Counted from the stretch's first letter, positions 27,283-36,239 are shown. The stretch: 64,000 bases of DNA from Candidatus Rhodobacter oscarellae (GCF_001078595.1 NZ_LFTY01000002.1:2909773-2973772), one strand, 5' to 3'. A program made the numbers and translations. The notes: a model not told the origin generated them from the sequence alone.

Positions 27283-28509
27283 ATGAATATCAAGACCACT
27301 ATGCTTTCGATGGCAGCTGTGGCGGGGGTCGCTATGGGCACCTCGGCCGCTGCGATGGACTGCGAAACGATTACACTTGGCGCGGCCATCTCGTTGACGG
27401 GAAAATACGCCACGAACGGCGTGCACGCGCAGAACGGCTATGAATTCGCAATCACCAAGATCAAGGAAAACGGCGGCATCATGGTCGACGACCAGTGCTA
27501 CAATTTCAACGTCATCTACTACGACGACGAGAGCAAGGGCGACCGCGGTGCGACATTGGCAGAGCGGCTGATCCAGCAGGACGGCGTCCAGTATATGCTT
27601 GGGCCGTACTCGTCGGGCCTGACCAAGGCGATCGCGCCGGTGACTGAGAAGTACCAGATCCCAATGGTCGAAGCCGAGGGCGCGTCACGCTCGCTGTTCA
27701 ACCAGGGCTACAAGTACCTCTTTGCGGTGCTGTCCACGTCCGAGCAGTACCTGGCATCCGCCATCACCCTGGCCGCTGAGAAGGCCGAAGCACAAGGCAG
27801 AGCCGCCTCTGACGTGACGGTGGCCATCGCGGTAGAGAACGACCCGTTCTCGCTCGACATCCGCGCGGGTGTGATGGAGGACGCCGAGCGCTATGGCATG
27901 AAGATCGTCGTGGACGAGAAGCTGCCGCGCGACCTCTCGGACATGACCTCGATCCTGACCAAGGTGAAGCTGGTTAAGCCCGACGTGCTGGTGGTGTCCG
28001 GCCACTCCAAGGGCGCCGCGACCGCTGTGCGCCAGATCGGCGAGCAGGGCGTTAAGGTTCCGATGATCGCGATCACCCACTGCGAAGCCGCCGATGTGGT
28101 TGGCAACTTTGGCGAGAACGCCGAGGACTTCCTGTGCTCGACGCAATGGGCCGAGACGCTGACCTACGAGGATCCGATCTTTGGCTCCGCCGCGAATTAC
28201 GAGCAGGAGTTCAAGGCCAACTACACCGAGTACGCTGAAAAGACCGTGCCCTATCAGACCGCACAGGCCTCGGCCGCTGTGTATGTCTTTAAGGACGCGT
28301 TCGAGCGCGCCGGTACGCTGGACAAGGACGCCGTGCGCGACGCCATCGCCGAGACCGACCTGAAGACCTTCTACGGTGACATCAAGTTCTCGGAGGCTGG
28401 CAACAACATCGCCAAGCCGATGGTGCTGCGCCAGATCCAGGACGGCAAGTACAACGTGGTCGCGCCAAGCGCGTTTGCGAGCCACGAAGTGAACTGGCCG
28501 CGGAACTAA
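27283..28509 (+). CDS. livK: Branched-chain amino-acid-type ABC binding protein
   Basis: A 408-residue type-I periplasmic binding protein with a signal peptide (MNIKTTMLSMAAVAGVAMGTSAAA). The mature start is ETITLGAAISLTGKYATNGVHAQNGYE, typical of Liv-type binding proteins, followed by YYDDESKGDRGATLAERLI. GGGAGG lies 6 bases before the ATG at 27283; the frame is open further upstream but lacks conservation. It heads a five-gene importer (livKHMGF order). Such systems also import amides, urea and short-chain amino acids. The ligand is not shown by the sequence. Confidence 0.9.
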   Translation: MNIKTTMLSMAAVAGVAMGTSAAAMDCETITLGAAISLTGKYATNGVHAQNGYEFAITKIKENGGIMVDDQCYNFNVIYYDDESKGDRGATLAERLIQQDGVQYMLGPYSSGLTKAIAPVTEKYQIPMVEAEGASRSLFNQGYKYLFAVLSTSEQYLASAITLAAEKAEAQGRAASDVTVAIAVENDPFSLDIRAGVMEDAERYGMKIVVDEKLPRDLSDMTSILTKVKLVKPDVLVVSGHSKGAATAVRQIGEQGVKVPMIAITHCEAADVVGNFGENAEDFLCSTQWAETLTYEDPIFGSAANYEQEFKANYTEYAEKTVPYQTAQASAAVYVFKDAFERAGTLDKDAVRDAIAETDLKTFYGDIKFSEAGNNIAKPMVLRQIQDGKYNVVAPSAFASHEVNWPRN

Positions 28510-28512
28510 GCG

Positions 28513-28538
28513 GATGATGGGTTAGAAACCCATCCTAC
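28513..28538. repeat. 27-nt palindrome family, degenerate copy 1
   Basis: GATGGGTT, 3 bases, AACCCATC, followed by CTAC: the same element as the perfect copies at 54657-54683 and 60143-60169, but with a damaged left end. It begins 4 bases after the binding-protein stop and lies just before a terminator. Confidence 0.7.
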
Positions 28539-28545
28539 AGATCCT

Positions 28546-28579
28546 ACGCCGGGCGCGATCAGACCGCCCGGCGTTTTTT
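28546..28579 (+). terminator. Terminator-like hairpin after the Liv binding protein
   Basis: ACGCCGGGCG, 9-base loop, CGCCCGGCGT with a run of six T residues. It stands between the binding-protein and permease genes, so it most likely terminates part of the transcription and leaves excess binding protein. Confidence 0.85.
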
Positions 28580-28638
28580 CCAAACAGCACAGAGAATACC
28601 GGTTTCATCCGGCGACGCAGGGGAGCGTCCAGGGTTAC

Positions 28639-29580
28639 ATGGATCAGATTTTAACGAACACCGGTTACTTGTTTCAGTATCCGGTCCTGAATTTGGCCTT
28701 CATCATCGACGGCATTATGATCGGGTCGCTTTTTGCGTTGGCCGCCTATGGGCTGGCCCTGGTCTGGGGCGTGATGAACGTCAAGAACCTCGCGCAGGGC
28801 GATTTCGTGATCGCCGGCGGCTATTGCAGCTGGTGGCTGGTAAAAACCGGCTGGCTGCAATCCATCGGGCTATCAGACAACGCCGTCGCGCTGCTGGGGG
28901 TGCCCATCGCGTTTGTCGTCATGTGGGGGATCGGTTGGATGACCTACAAGTTGATCATCACGCGGGTGATCGAGCGCGACCTCTTCACCTCGCTGCTGGC
29001 CACGTTCGGCCTGGCGATCATGATGGCGCAGATCCTGAACCTCATGTTCGGCTCGGACACGCAGTCGCTGCAGCTTGACTACAAGACCTACAGTTTCGCT
29101 GGCGGGTTCATCAACCTGCCAATGGCGAAGGTGATCGGCACCTGCATGGCCGCGGGGCTCGCCGTCGCAGTGATCATCTTCATGAAGCGCTCGCGCATGG
29201 GGCAGGCGATCCGCGCAACCGCGCAGGACAGCCGCGCCGCACGGGTGATGGGGATCGACACCGAGAAGGTCTATGCCTTCACCTTCAGCCTGAACGCCGC
29301 CATCTGCGGTGCCGCGGGCGCCATCATCGTGATGGTCTGGGTGATCCAGCCCTTCTACGGCATCACCTACTCGGTCCGCGCCTTCGTGATCGTCACCGCC
29401 GCCGGGCTGGGCAACCTGCCGGGCGTGATCGCGGCGGGGCTGGGCATCGGCGCCGCCGAGCAATACGGCGCGCATATCTTCGGCATTGGCTACCAACAGG
29501 CCATCGCCGTGACGCTTCTTCTGATCGTTCTGTTCTTCCGCCTGCTCCAGCAGCGCCGGAAGCGGCAGGCCTTGAATTAA
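28639..29580 (+). CDS. livH: Branched-chain amino-acid-type ABC permease LivH
   Basis: A 313-residue inner-membrane permease with about eight helices. The family start GIMIGSLFALAAYGLALVWGVMNV appears as IDGIMIGSLFALAAYGLAL. The coupling segment RMGQAIRATAQDSRAARVMG (190-210) faces the ATPases. The AAGLGNLPGVIAAGLGIG helix is typical. Second gene of the importer; the hairpin upstream suggests lower expression than the binding protein. LivM follows after 13 bases. Confidence 0.9.
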   Translation: MDQILTNTGYLFQYPVLNLAFIIDGIMIGSLFALAAYGLALVWGVMNVKNLAQGDFVIAGGYCSWWLVKTGWLQSIGLSDNAVALLGVPIAFVVMWGIGWMTYKLIITRVIERDLFTSLLATFGLAIMMAQILNLMFGSDTQSLQLDYKTYSFAGGFINLPMAKVIGTCMAAGLAVAVIIFMKRSRMGQAIRATAQDSRAARVMGIDTEKVYAFTFSLNAAICGAAGAIIVMVWVIQPFYGITYSVRAFVIVTAAGLGNLPGVIAAGLGIGAAEQYGAHIFGIGYQQAIAVTLLLIVLFFRLLQQRRKRQALN

Positions 29581-29593
29581 GGGGGGCGGGGAT

Positions 29594-30628
29594 ATGTCAA
29601 AGAACTGGATCCTTTACATCGCGCTGCTGGCGATCACGGTCGCCGCGCCATTCCTTTTTCCCAGCTACACGGCGTTCCTGGCAACGCTGTGGCTGTTCAT
29701 CGTTGTGGCCCAGGCCTGGGACATGACCGGCGGGCAGATGGGGTACAACTCGCTGGGCAACATCTTCTTTTACGGGACAGGCATGTATGCGGGCGCGGTG
29801 TTCGCCATCGGGCTTTACTATAACGTGGGCGAGTGGACCGACGCCTCGCGGTCCGAGATCTTCAGCTTCACCGCCGGGCAGTACTATACCGGCATGGTGG
29901 TGGGCATCATCGGCGCGGGGCTGTTCTGCGGGCTTTGCGCGCTGATCATCGGGCCTTTGTTCTTCGGGCTGCGCGGGCCCTACTTTGCCATTGGCACGCT
30001 GGGCCTGGCGATTGCGGCGGGCGAGATCGTGTCCAACATCGAATGGCTGGGCGGCGGTCAGGGCATTTCGATGCCGCATTCGCCGCTGCACCCGGATTTC
30101 GAGAAGGTGCTGATCTACTTCCTCTTCGCCGGGCTGGGCGTGGTCCTGTTTATCTTCTGCAAGTGGTTCTACTCGACCCGCTTTGGCGCCGCGATCAACG
30201 CGATCCGCGACGATGAGGAGAAGGCCGAGGCGATGGGCATCCACACCCTGCGCTACAAGACGATCACCTGGGCGATCAGCGCGGTGTTCGTGGGCGCGGC
30301 GGGGGCGGTGTCGGCGTTTCAGCTGATCCATTTCGAGCCGCTGGAGACCGCCTATCAGACGATCAACCTCGGCATCTTCATGGTGGTCTGCGTGCTGCTG
30401 GGCGGCAAGGGCACGCTCTGGGGGCCGGTGATCGGGGCGATCCTGTTCCACGTCTTCAAAGAGGTCACCTGGAACTACTTCCTGGGCGGGCAATGGGTCG
30501 CGCTGGGGCTTTTGATCGTGATCATCGTGGTGTTCTTCCAGGACGGGCTGATGGGCTACCTCAAGCACCGCAGGCCGGAGTGGTTCGGCATAAAGGTCGA
30601 ATCTAAGGACAAGGAGGCCGCGGCATGA
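29594..30628 (+). CDS. livM: Branched-chain amino-acid-type ABC permease LivM
   Basis: A 344-residue permease that pairs with LivH. It has about nine helices, the family segment GPLFFGLRGPYFAIGTLGLA, the cytosolic coupling loop GAAINAIRDDEEKAEAMGI and LLGGKGTLWGPVIGAI towards the end. GGGG precedes the ATG. Its last codons overlap the LivG start by 4 bases. All subunits needed for a working importer follow in order. Confidence 0.9.
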   Translation: MSKNWILYIALLAITVAAPFLFPSYTAFLATLWLFIVVAQAWDMTGGQMGYNSLGNIFFYGTGMYAGAVFAIGLYYNVGEWTDASRSEIFSFTAGQYYTGMVVGIIGAGLFCGLCALIIGPLFFGLRGPYFAIGTLGLAIAAGEIVSNIEWLGGGQGISMPHSPLHPDFEKVLIYFLFAGLGVVLFIFCKWFYSTRFGAAINAIRDDEEKAEAMGIHTLRYKTITWAISAVFVGAAGAVSAFQLIHFEPLETAYQTINLGIFMVVCVLLGGKGTLWGPVIGAILFHVFKEVTWNYFLGGQWVALGLLIVIIVVFFQDGLMGYLKHRRPEWFGIKVESKDKEAAA

Positions 30629-31368
30629 GCAATATCATCGAAGCCCACGGCGTCTCGAAATCCTATGGCGGGGTGAAGGCGAATACCGACATCTCGCTGA
30701 CGGTCAAGAAGGGCGGTATCACTGGGCTGATCGGCCCGAACGGGTCCGGCAAGACCACCATGTTCAACTCGATCGTGGGCTACCACCCGATTGACGAGGG
30801 CTCGATCAAGTTCGAGGGCCAGGAGATCAGCAAGATGCTGGTGCCAGAGATCGCCCGCCTGGGCCTGCTGCGCACGTTTCAGCAAACGCGGATCTACAGC
30901 CAGATGAACTGTGTCGAGAACATGCTGATCAGCATGCCGCACCGCAAGATGTCGCTGATGGACGCGTTCCGGCGCAACACCAAGGCGGACACCGACAAGG
31001 CCGAGCATCTGCTGGAATTCGTCGGGCTCTACGAGAAGCGCTATCTGCAGGCGGGGTCGCTGTCCTTCGGCCAGCAGAAGCTCTTGGAGTTCGCCATGGC
31101 GCTGATGAACGAGCCGACGGTGCTGCTGCTCGACGAGCCGACGGCGGGGATCAACCCGACGCTGATCAATGGGCTGATCGACCGGCTGAAGCGCGCGAAT
31201 ACCGAGTTCGGGATCACGCTCTTCATTATCGAGCATAACATGCGGGTGATCATGAACATGGCCGACCACATCTATTGCCTGGCGCATGGGCAGATGCTGG
31301 CCGAGGGCACCCCGGCCGAGATCCAGGACGACCAGCGCGTGATCGACGCATATTTGGGGGCACATTGA
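30625..31368 (+). CDS. livG: ABC ATPase LivG
   Basis: A 247-residue ABC ATPase with Walker A GPNGSGKTT, LivG-type LLRTFQQTRIYSQM, signature LSFGQQKLLEFAMAL and Walker B VLLLDEPTAGINP. The signature Gly-Gln pair (SFGQQ) is a mild variant of SGGQQ, as often seen in this family. Start overlaps livM by 4 bases and its stop overlaps livF by 1 base (TGATG). It energises transport together with LivF. Confidence 0.92.
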   Translation: MSNIIEAHGVSKSYGGVKANTDISLTVKKGGITGLIGPNGSGKTTMFNSIVGYHPIDEGSIKFEGQEISKMLVPEIARLGLLRTFQQTRIYSQMNCVENMLISMPHRKMSLMDAFRRNTKADTDKAEHLLEFVGLYEKRYLQAGSLSFGQQKLLEFAMALMNEPTVLLLDEPTAGINPTLINGLIDRLKRANTEFGITLFIIEHNMRVIMNMADHIYCLAHGQMLAEGTPAEIQDDQRVIDAYLGAH

Positions 31369-32237
31369 TGGCTGACGAAAAGCAACGCTCCACGGGCTAT
31401 CACGGCGGGTCCGTCGACACGGTGATCTCCGTCGAGGCAGTGAACGCCCAGGCCAAGGCCATCGGCGGCCAGGTGGCCACCAGCGACCTGATGGCGCTGG
31501 CCAAGAACGACCCCTATATCGTGCTAGAGGACCTGCGCGCCGGCTACGGCCAGATGGAGATCCTGCACGGCATCAATCTGGCCGTGGCGCGGCAGCAATC
31601 GCTGTGTCTGATCGGTCCGAACGGCGCGGGCAAGTCGACCATCCTGCACGCGATCTTTGGCTTTAACAACGTCTTCTCGGGATCGGTGAAGGTGGGCGAC
31701 GGCGACACCAAGCGCGACATCACCAAGCTCAGCGCGCAGATGAAGCTCAAAGAGGCCGGGATCGCCTATATCCTTCAGGACAAATCGGTCTTCCCCGGCA
31801 TGACCGTCGAGGAAAACCTCTGGATGGGCGGGTTCCTGAAAGACGAGCCCAAGCAAGCCAAAGAGGCCGCCGAGAAGGTCTTTGACAAATACCCGCGCCT
31901 GGCCGCGCGCCGCAAGCACCAGGCCAAGGTGCTGTCCGGCGGTGAACGCCGCCTGCTGGAGATCTCGCGCGCCCTCGTGATGAACCCCGAGATTCTCCTG
32001 GTGGATGAACCCTCCATCGGGCTAGAGCCGCGGTTCATCGACATGGTGTTCGACATCCTGCACGATCTGCAGCACAACGAGGGCAAGACGATCCTCATGG
32101 TGGAGCAAAATGCTAAGAAGGGCCTGGAGTTTGCCGATATCGGCTATGTGCTGGTGTCGGGCGAATTGGCGATTGCAGGGCCTGGCGATGAGCTCTTGGA
32201 GAACCCGGACGTCGGGCGACTGTTCCTGGGCGGCTGA
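31368..32237 (+). CDS. livF: ABC ATPase LivF with N-terminal extension
   Basis: A 289-residue ABC ATPase with Walker A GPNGAGKST, signature LSGGERRLLEISRAL and Walker B ILLVDEPSIGLEP. The ABC core begins near residue 46 (YIVLEDLRAGYGQMEILHGI). The first 45 residues (MADEKQRSTGYHGGSVDTV and onward) are an extra, polar segment not found in standard LivF (about 235 residues). The start is set by the TGATG overlap with livG. Last gene of the importer operon; an array of hairpins follows within 12 bases. Confidence 0.9.
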   Translation: MADEKQRSTGYHGGSVDTVISVEAVNAQAKAIGGQVATSDLMALAKNDPYIVLEDLRAGYGQMEILHGINLAVARQQSLCLIGPNGAGKSTILHAIFGFNNVFSGSVKVGDGDTKRDITKLSAQMKLKEAGIAYILQDKSVFPGMTVEENLWMGGFLKDEPKQAKEAAEKVFDKYPRLAARRKHQAKVLSGGERRLLEISRALVMNPEILLVDEPSIGLEPRFIDMVFDILHDLQHNEGKTILMVEQNAKKGLEFADIGYVLVSGELAIAGPGDELLENPDVGRLFLGG

Positions 32238-32248
32238 TCTTGGTGCAA

Positions 32249-32391
32249 GCAAATCTCTTGCAAGAGATTTGCAACTCGCTTCCAAGCGAGTTTGTTCCGC
32301 GAGCATTAAGTGCGGCGCCATGGTGCGTCGCTTGTTGCGCGCGAAACCAAGGCTCTTGAAAGAGCCTTGCAAAACGCTTGAAAGCGTTTTG
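32249..32391. repeat. Array of four hairpins in two abutting pairs
   Basis: Hairpin 1 (32249-32272) is a 24-bp perfect palindrome with arms GCAAATCTCTT. Hairpin 2 (32273-32292) has arms AACTCGCTT and AAGCGAGTT. After 55 bases come hairpin 3 (32348-32369; CAAGGCTCTT and AAGAGCCTTG) and hairpin 4 (32370-32391; CAAAACGCTT and AAGCGTTTTG). All four share the core CTT-two bases-AAG, though the arms differ. The array fills the gap between livF and the MFS gene. It may act as a strong transcript-end or RNA-processing structure, but this regularity is unusual. Confidence 0.75.
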
Positions 32392-32400
32392 GGCCGCTAG

Positions 32401-33597
32401 ATGCTACGGGACAACGCCATACTCCTGCTGGCTATCGGTCAGACACTGGTCTGGGCGGGGGCGTTCTATCTCTTTCCTGCGTCTTTGGTGCGGTGGGAAG
32501 CCGCTCTGGGCTGGTCGAAGGCAGAGCTCACGCTGGGGATCACGATCGCCGTTCTCGCCTCTGCCGTGGCGGCGCCCTTTGCTGGGCGGCTGATCGACCG
32601 GGGGCATGGCGCGGCTCAGATGGCGGGTGCGACGGCATTGGCGGGGCTCTGCGTGATCGGCGTCAGCCAGGTCGCGCATCTCTGGCAGTTCTACCTCTTG
32701 TGGCTGGGGATTGGCGCCTGCTTTGCCGGTTGCCTCTACGAGCCCTGCTTTGCCATGATCACCCGCGCGCGGGGCACAAAAGCCAAGAGCGCGATCATAT
32801 GGGTGACGCTTGTGGCGGGCTTCGCGGGGACGGTGAGCTTCCCCACCGTGCATCTGCTGGCCGAGGCCTTTGGCTGGCGGATGGGCACGGCCCTGATCGG
32901 CGCTTTCGTGGCGCTGATCGTCGCGCCGCTGCTATGGGCCGGAGCCAAGGCTCTTGGCGAGACCGCAGGGCCTGCCGAGGGGATGGCGCAGCCGGATTAC
33001 GGGTTTCTGCGCCAGCCGGTCTACTGGCTGCTTGGCCTGGGCTTTGCCCTGAGCGCGATCGTGCACGGTGCCTCGCTGCACCACTTCCTGCCGCTACTGG
33101 CAGAGCGCGGCGTCACGGATGCAACGGCGGTTGTGCTGGCGGCCTGTATCGGGCCGATGCAGATTGTTGGCCGTCTGGGCATGGTCGCCACCCAGCATCG
33201 GCTCAGCACACATGCCTTCGCGCTGATCGCCTTTGTCTGCATGGGCGGATCCGTCCTGGCGCTGCTGGTGGCGGGCGGGTCGGTCGCGATCATTGCGCTC
33301 TTCATACTGCTCTTCGGCAGCGCCTATGGCACGGTCAGCATCCTGCGACCGGTGATCGCGCGCGATTTCATGGGAGAGGCCGATTTCGGAGCAAAGTCAG
33401 GGGGATTGGCCGCGATGTACCAGGCGGCCTCGGCCCTGTCGGCCTTCCTGGGAGCGCTGCTATGGTCCCTGGGAGGCTATGCGATGATGCTGGCCTGCCT
33501 GGTCGTTTTAGCAGGCTGCGGCGCGGTGCTTTACATCGCCGCGCATAGGCTAAGCCTGCGCCAGGCTGCGCGCGGTTCGGACGGGGTTAAGCCATGA
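32401..33597 (+). CDS. Major facilitator superfamily transporter
   Basis: A 398-residue carrier with about twelve hydrophobic helices; the loop after helix 2 has AGRLIDRGHGAAQM, the MFS motif-A position. Glycine-rich helices such as LLWLGIGACFAGCLYEPCFAM resemble monocarboxylate-type carriers. It starts 9 bases after the hairpin array without a clear ribosome site, so a downstream start is possible. Its 3' end overlaps the convergent phosphatase gene by 11 bases. Substrate unknown. Confidence 0.82.
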   Translation: MLRDNAILLLAIGQTLVWAGAFYLFPASLVRWEAALGWSKAELTLGITIAVLASAVAAPFAGRLIDRGHGAAQMAGATALAGLCVIGVSQVAHLWQFYLLWLGIGACFAGCLYEPCFAMITRARGTKAKSAIIWVTLVAGFAGTVSFPTVHLLAEAFGWRMGTALIGAFVALIVAPLLWAGAKALGETAGPAEGMAQPDYGFLRQPVYWLLGLGFALSAIVHGASLHHFLPLLAERGVTDATAVVLAACIGPMQIVGRLGMVATQHRLSTHAFALIAFVCMGGSVLALLVAGGSVAIIALFILLFGSAYGTVSILRPVIARDFMGEADFGAKSGGLAAMYQAASALSAFLGALLWSLGGYAMMLACLVVLAGCGAVLYIAAHRLSLRQAARGSDGVKP

Positions 33598-34345
33598 AAA
33601 ACTCGACGTCACCCGCCTGGATATGAGCAACCGTCAGGCGCCCGGTCGCATAGGCCCCGGTGTCAATGCTGATCACGCCGGCCTCGACCTGGGGCGCGTC
33701 GCGGATCGTGTGCCCGTGCAAGACCCACTGCCCGTCGCTCCGCGCCACCCGGCCGAAGTCGCGATGCCCCCAAAGCAACGTGTCGCGTCCCTGATGCTCC
33801 ATTGGTAACGCGGGGTCGGCACCGGCATGGACGGCCCAGACATTGCCGCTATGCCAGGAGGTCGGCAATGCGCGGAGCCAGGCTACAAGCGTCGGCCCCA
33901 TCGCCTCGGCCAAGGCATCCCTCGTCACGGTAAAATCGGATCTGTCCAAAGCCACGCGGTAGCTGGCCAAGGTCTGCAGCCCGCCATGGCGCATCCACCC
34001 CGGCCCGCGAGCTTCGGGGTCATCAAGGAATTTCAGCAGCATCTCCTCGTGATTGCCCATCAAGCAGATCAAACGCGCACCGCGCTCTGCCTGAAGGCCA
34101 TGCAAGTAGGTCAACACCTCTGCCGATTGCTCGCCACGGTCCACGAAATCTCCGACGCATAGGATTGTAGAGCTCGGATGCTCGGCATCGATGCGGGCAA
34201 TCGCGCGCTGGATCTGATCAAAGCACCCGTGGATATCGCCGATGGCAAAGAAGGGCGCCTCCGGCTTAATGGGCGCCGAAAAGCGCGAAACATAGGCCGC
34301 GTCGCGCCGCGCGCGCCGTCCAAGCAACCTACCCAGTATCGACAC
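33587..34345 (-). CDS. Metallophosphoesterase (serine/threonine phosphatase type)
   Basis: A 252-residue calcineurin-like phosphatase with all metal-binding blocks: AIGDIHGCFDQ (D and H), VGDFVDRGE, LMGNHEEML and, later, WAVHAGADP and VLHGHTIRDAP. The enzyme hydrolyses phosphate esters; relatives act on phosphoproteins or on diadenosine tetraphosphate. The N-terminal about 35 residues are basic (LLGRRARRDAAYVSRF). The 3' end overlaps the MFS gene; the start is close to the tRNA gene transcribed in the same direction. Confidence 0.87.
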   Translation of the reverse strand: MSILGRLLGRRARRDAAYVSRFSAPIKPEAPFFAIGDIHGCFDQIQRAIARIDAEHPSSTILCVGDFVDRGEQSAEVLTYLHGLQAERGARLICLMGNHEEMLLKFLDDPEARGPGWMRHGGLQTLASYRVALDRSDFTVTRDALAEAMGPTLVAWLRALPTSWHSGNVWAVHAGADPALPMEHQGRDTLLWGHRDFGRVARSDGQWVLHGHTIRDAPQVEAGVISIDTGAYATGRLTVAHIQAGDVEFFMA

Positions 34346-34376
34346 GCCTGCCCTGACCCCTTTCAGCCTCAGTCAA

Positions 34377-34453
34377 TGGCGACCCCGGCAGGATTCGAAC
34401 CTGCGACCTACCGCTTAGGAGGCGGTCGCTCTATCCAGCTGAGCTACGGGGCC
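34377..34453 (-). tRNA. tRNA-Arg, anticodon CCU
   Basis: A 77-base cloverleaf on the minus strand, with the acceptor stem GGCCCCG paired to CGGGGUC, discriminator G and an encoded CCA end. The anticodon stem ACCGC/GCGGU encloses loop CUCCUAA, giving anticodon CCU, which reads AGG. The T-arm has GGTTCGAATCC. All stems pair. No integrase or duplicated tRNA end was noticed nearby. Confidence 0.95.
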
Positions 34454-34634
34454 CTTGCGGTGATGAATACCATAGTCCGGGGCAGAGGCCACACCCTGAT
34501 CGCTGCGCGCGCAGGAGAGTTTCCAACAAGCTTACGACGCGCCGGCAGGCCCTGGAGGCGGGCGGCGCGGGCGCTCGGTTCTGGTTCTTGAGGCTCGGCT
34601 TGAAAGATCGAGACCGCCGAACGGTCGCATATAA

Positions 34635-35465
34635 CTAATCGGAAACCGACAGGCGTATGCGCGCGACCGAAGAGTCGTAATAGGCGCGATAATACTCCAA
34701 CCGCTCGCCAGTTTCGGCATAGCCCGTTGATTCGATGAAGATCATCGAGCGTTTCTCGGCGATGCCCATACGGTCGAGCACCAGGCCCGGCGGGATCTCG
34801 GCGTTCAACCAGCGATCAGCCCGCACGATATTGAGCCCGTATTCCCTGCGGATGACGCCCTGGATCGACGTGCCCCGAAAGCTGTCGCGCGTGAAGCCCG
34901 GCAGCGCGGCGGCCGGGAACGACATCACCGAATGGGTGATCGCCTGGCCGTCGATCCGGAACACGCGGGTGATCCGGATCACCTGGTCCGTCTCCAAAAG
35001 GCCAAGGCCCGCTTGCTCTTGCGCATCCGCGGGGCAGGTGACGAAATCGAATGTGCGGGTGTCGATCGTGGCGCCGCGCGCCAGCATGTCGTCAAAGAGG
35101 CTGATGTTAGAGGTGATGAACCCGCTCTCTTTGGGCCGTTCGGCGACGAACATGCCCTTTCGCGGCAGCTTCAGCACCAGGCCCTTCGCGGCCAGCGCAG
35201 AGATCGCGTGCCGCACCACCGGCTTTGACACACGAAACAGATCGCATAGGATCGGCTCGGGCGGGATGCGGCTGTTCACGGCCAGCTTGCCGCTGAGGAT
35301 CAGGTTCTCGAGATGCTGATAGAGCTGTTCCCACAGCGGCAGCGGCGCCTCGCGCGACAGGAACACATGGCTGCATTCGCGGCGGAAGTTCTCAAGCGCA
35401 AGCCCTTCGGACGCCTCGAAACTTGGCCGCCCCGCAAACCTGCGCTTTCCACTGATCCGGTTCAC
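34635..35465 (-). CDS. GntR-family (HutC/UTRA) transcriptional regulator
   Basis: A 276-residue regulator. The winged helix lies near 43-110 (LWEQLYQHLENLILSGKLAV, then LFRVSKPVVRHAISALAAKGLV) and is followed by a UTRA ligand-binding domain (IRITRVFRIDGQAITHSVMSF, ending YRAYYDSSVARIRLSVSD). About 40 residues precede the usual GntR start. It is 18 bases after the ABC ATPase gene and transcribed with it, so it most likely controls the importer and the divergent sulfatase operon. The ligand is probably a pathway substrate or phosphate intermediate. Confidence 0.88.
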   Translation of the reverse strand: MNRISGKRRFAGRPSFEASEGLALENFRRECSHVFLSREAPLPLWEQLYQHLENLILSGKLAVNSRIPPEPILCDLFRVSKPVVRHAISALAAKGLVLKLPRKGMFVAERPKESGFITSNISLFDDMLARGATIDTRTFDFVTCPADAQEQAGLGLLETDQVIRITRVFRIDGQAITHSVMSFPAAALPGFTRDSFRGTSIQGVIRREYGLNIVRADRWLNAEIPPGLVLDRMGIAEKRSMIFIESTGYAETGERLEYYRAYYDSSVARIRLSVSD

Positions 35466-35483
35466 GAACGCGCAGCCCCCTCC

Positions 35484-36239
35484 CTAGTGGTCCAGCATGT
35501 TCCAAAGCTTGCGCTTGATATCCAGGAACTCCGAGGTCAGGCGCATCTCGTTGCTGCGCGGGCGCGGCAGGGCCACTTCCTCGATATGCCGGATGCGCCC
35601 GGGGCGGGCGGACATCACCACGATCTGGTCGGACAGAAAGATCGCCTCTTCCAGGTCATGGGTGACGAAGATCACGGTCTTCTGGGTCTGGCGCCAGGTC
35701 TCCAGCAGGTCCGATTGCAAGCGCTCTTTGGTCTGCGCGTCCAGCGCACCGAAAGGCTCGTCCATCAGCAGAACGTCCGGGTCGTTGGCGTAGACCCGCC
35801 CGATATCGACGCGCTTGCGCATCCCGCCTGACAGCTCGCGCGGCCAGCGGTCTTCGAACCCCTTAAGGCCCACGGCCTCGATCCATTTCGTCTCGGCGGC
35901 CTGCTGCTCGGCCTTGCTGGCGCCATGGATGCGCGGGCCGTAGCTGATGTTCTTGGCCACGGTCATCCAGGGGAACACCGCGTCCTGCTGGAACACCATG
36001 CCGCGCTTGCGGTCGGTGCCGCGGATCACCGCGCCGTCCAGGGTCATCTCGCCATCGGTGGGGTCAAACAGCCCCGCCATCATCTTGAGCAGCGTGGACT
36101 TGCCGCAGCCCGAGGTGCCCACGATCGAGGTGAAGCTGCCGGAGGGGAAGCTCAGGTTGATATCCTCCAGCACGGTCAGCGCCTCTGGCGTGCCCTTGCT
36201 GAAGGTGTGGGTCAGGTTGTTTACTTTGATTTCCGACAT
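35484..36239 (-). CDS. ABC ATPase, sulfonate/nitrate/taurine type
   Basis: A 251-residue ATPase of the SsuB/TauB group, with Walker A GTSGCGKST, signature ELSGGMRKRVDIGRVY and Walker B VLLMDEPFGALDAQTKE. The signature has Met-Arg-Lys after SGG, common in this group. The ATG at 36239 overlaps the permease stop by 1 base. It powers the import of a small organic solute with the permease and Tat-exported binding protein upstream; the neighbouring sulfatase suggests a sulfated compound. Confidence 0.9.
   Translation of the reverse strand: MSEIKVNNLTHTFSKGTPEALTVLEDINLSFPSGSFTSIVGTSGCGKSTLLKMMAGLFDPTDGEMTLDGAVIRGTDRKRGMVFQQDAVFPWMTVAKNISYGPRIHGASKAEQQAAETKWIEAVGLKGFEDRWPRELSGGMRKRVDIGRVYANDPDVLLMDEPFGALDAQTKERLQSDLLETWRQTQKTVIFVTHDLEEAIFLSDQIVVMSARPGRIRHIEEVALPRPRSNEMRLTSEFLDIKRKLWNMLDH

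Noticed and set aside
32249-32391. CRISPR-like array
   Set aside because: The four units are palindromes with differing arms and no equal-length spacers, and no cas gene is nearby.
34377-34453. tRNA-Arg as an integration site of a genomic island
   Set aside because: No integrase gene and no duplicated tRNA 3' end was noticed within the window.
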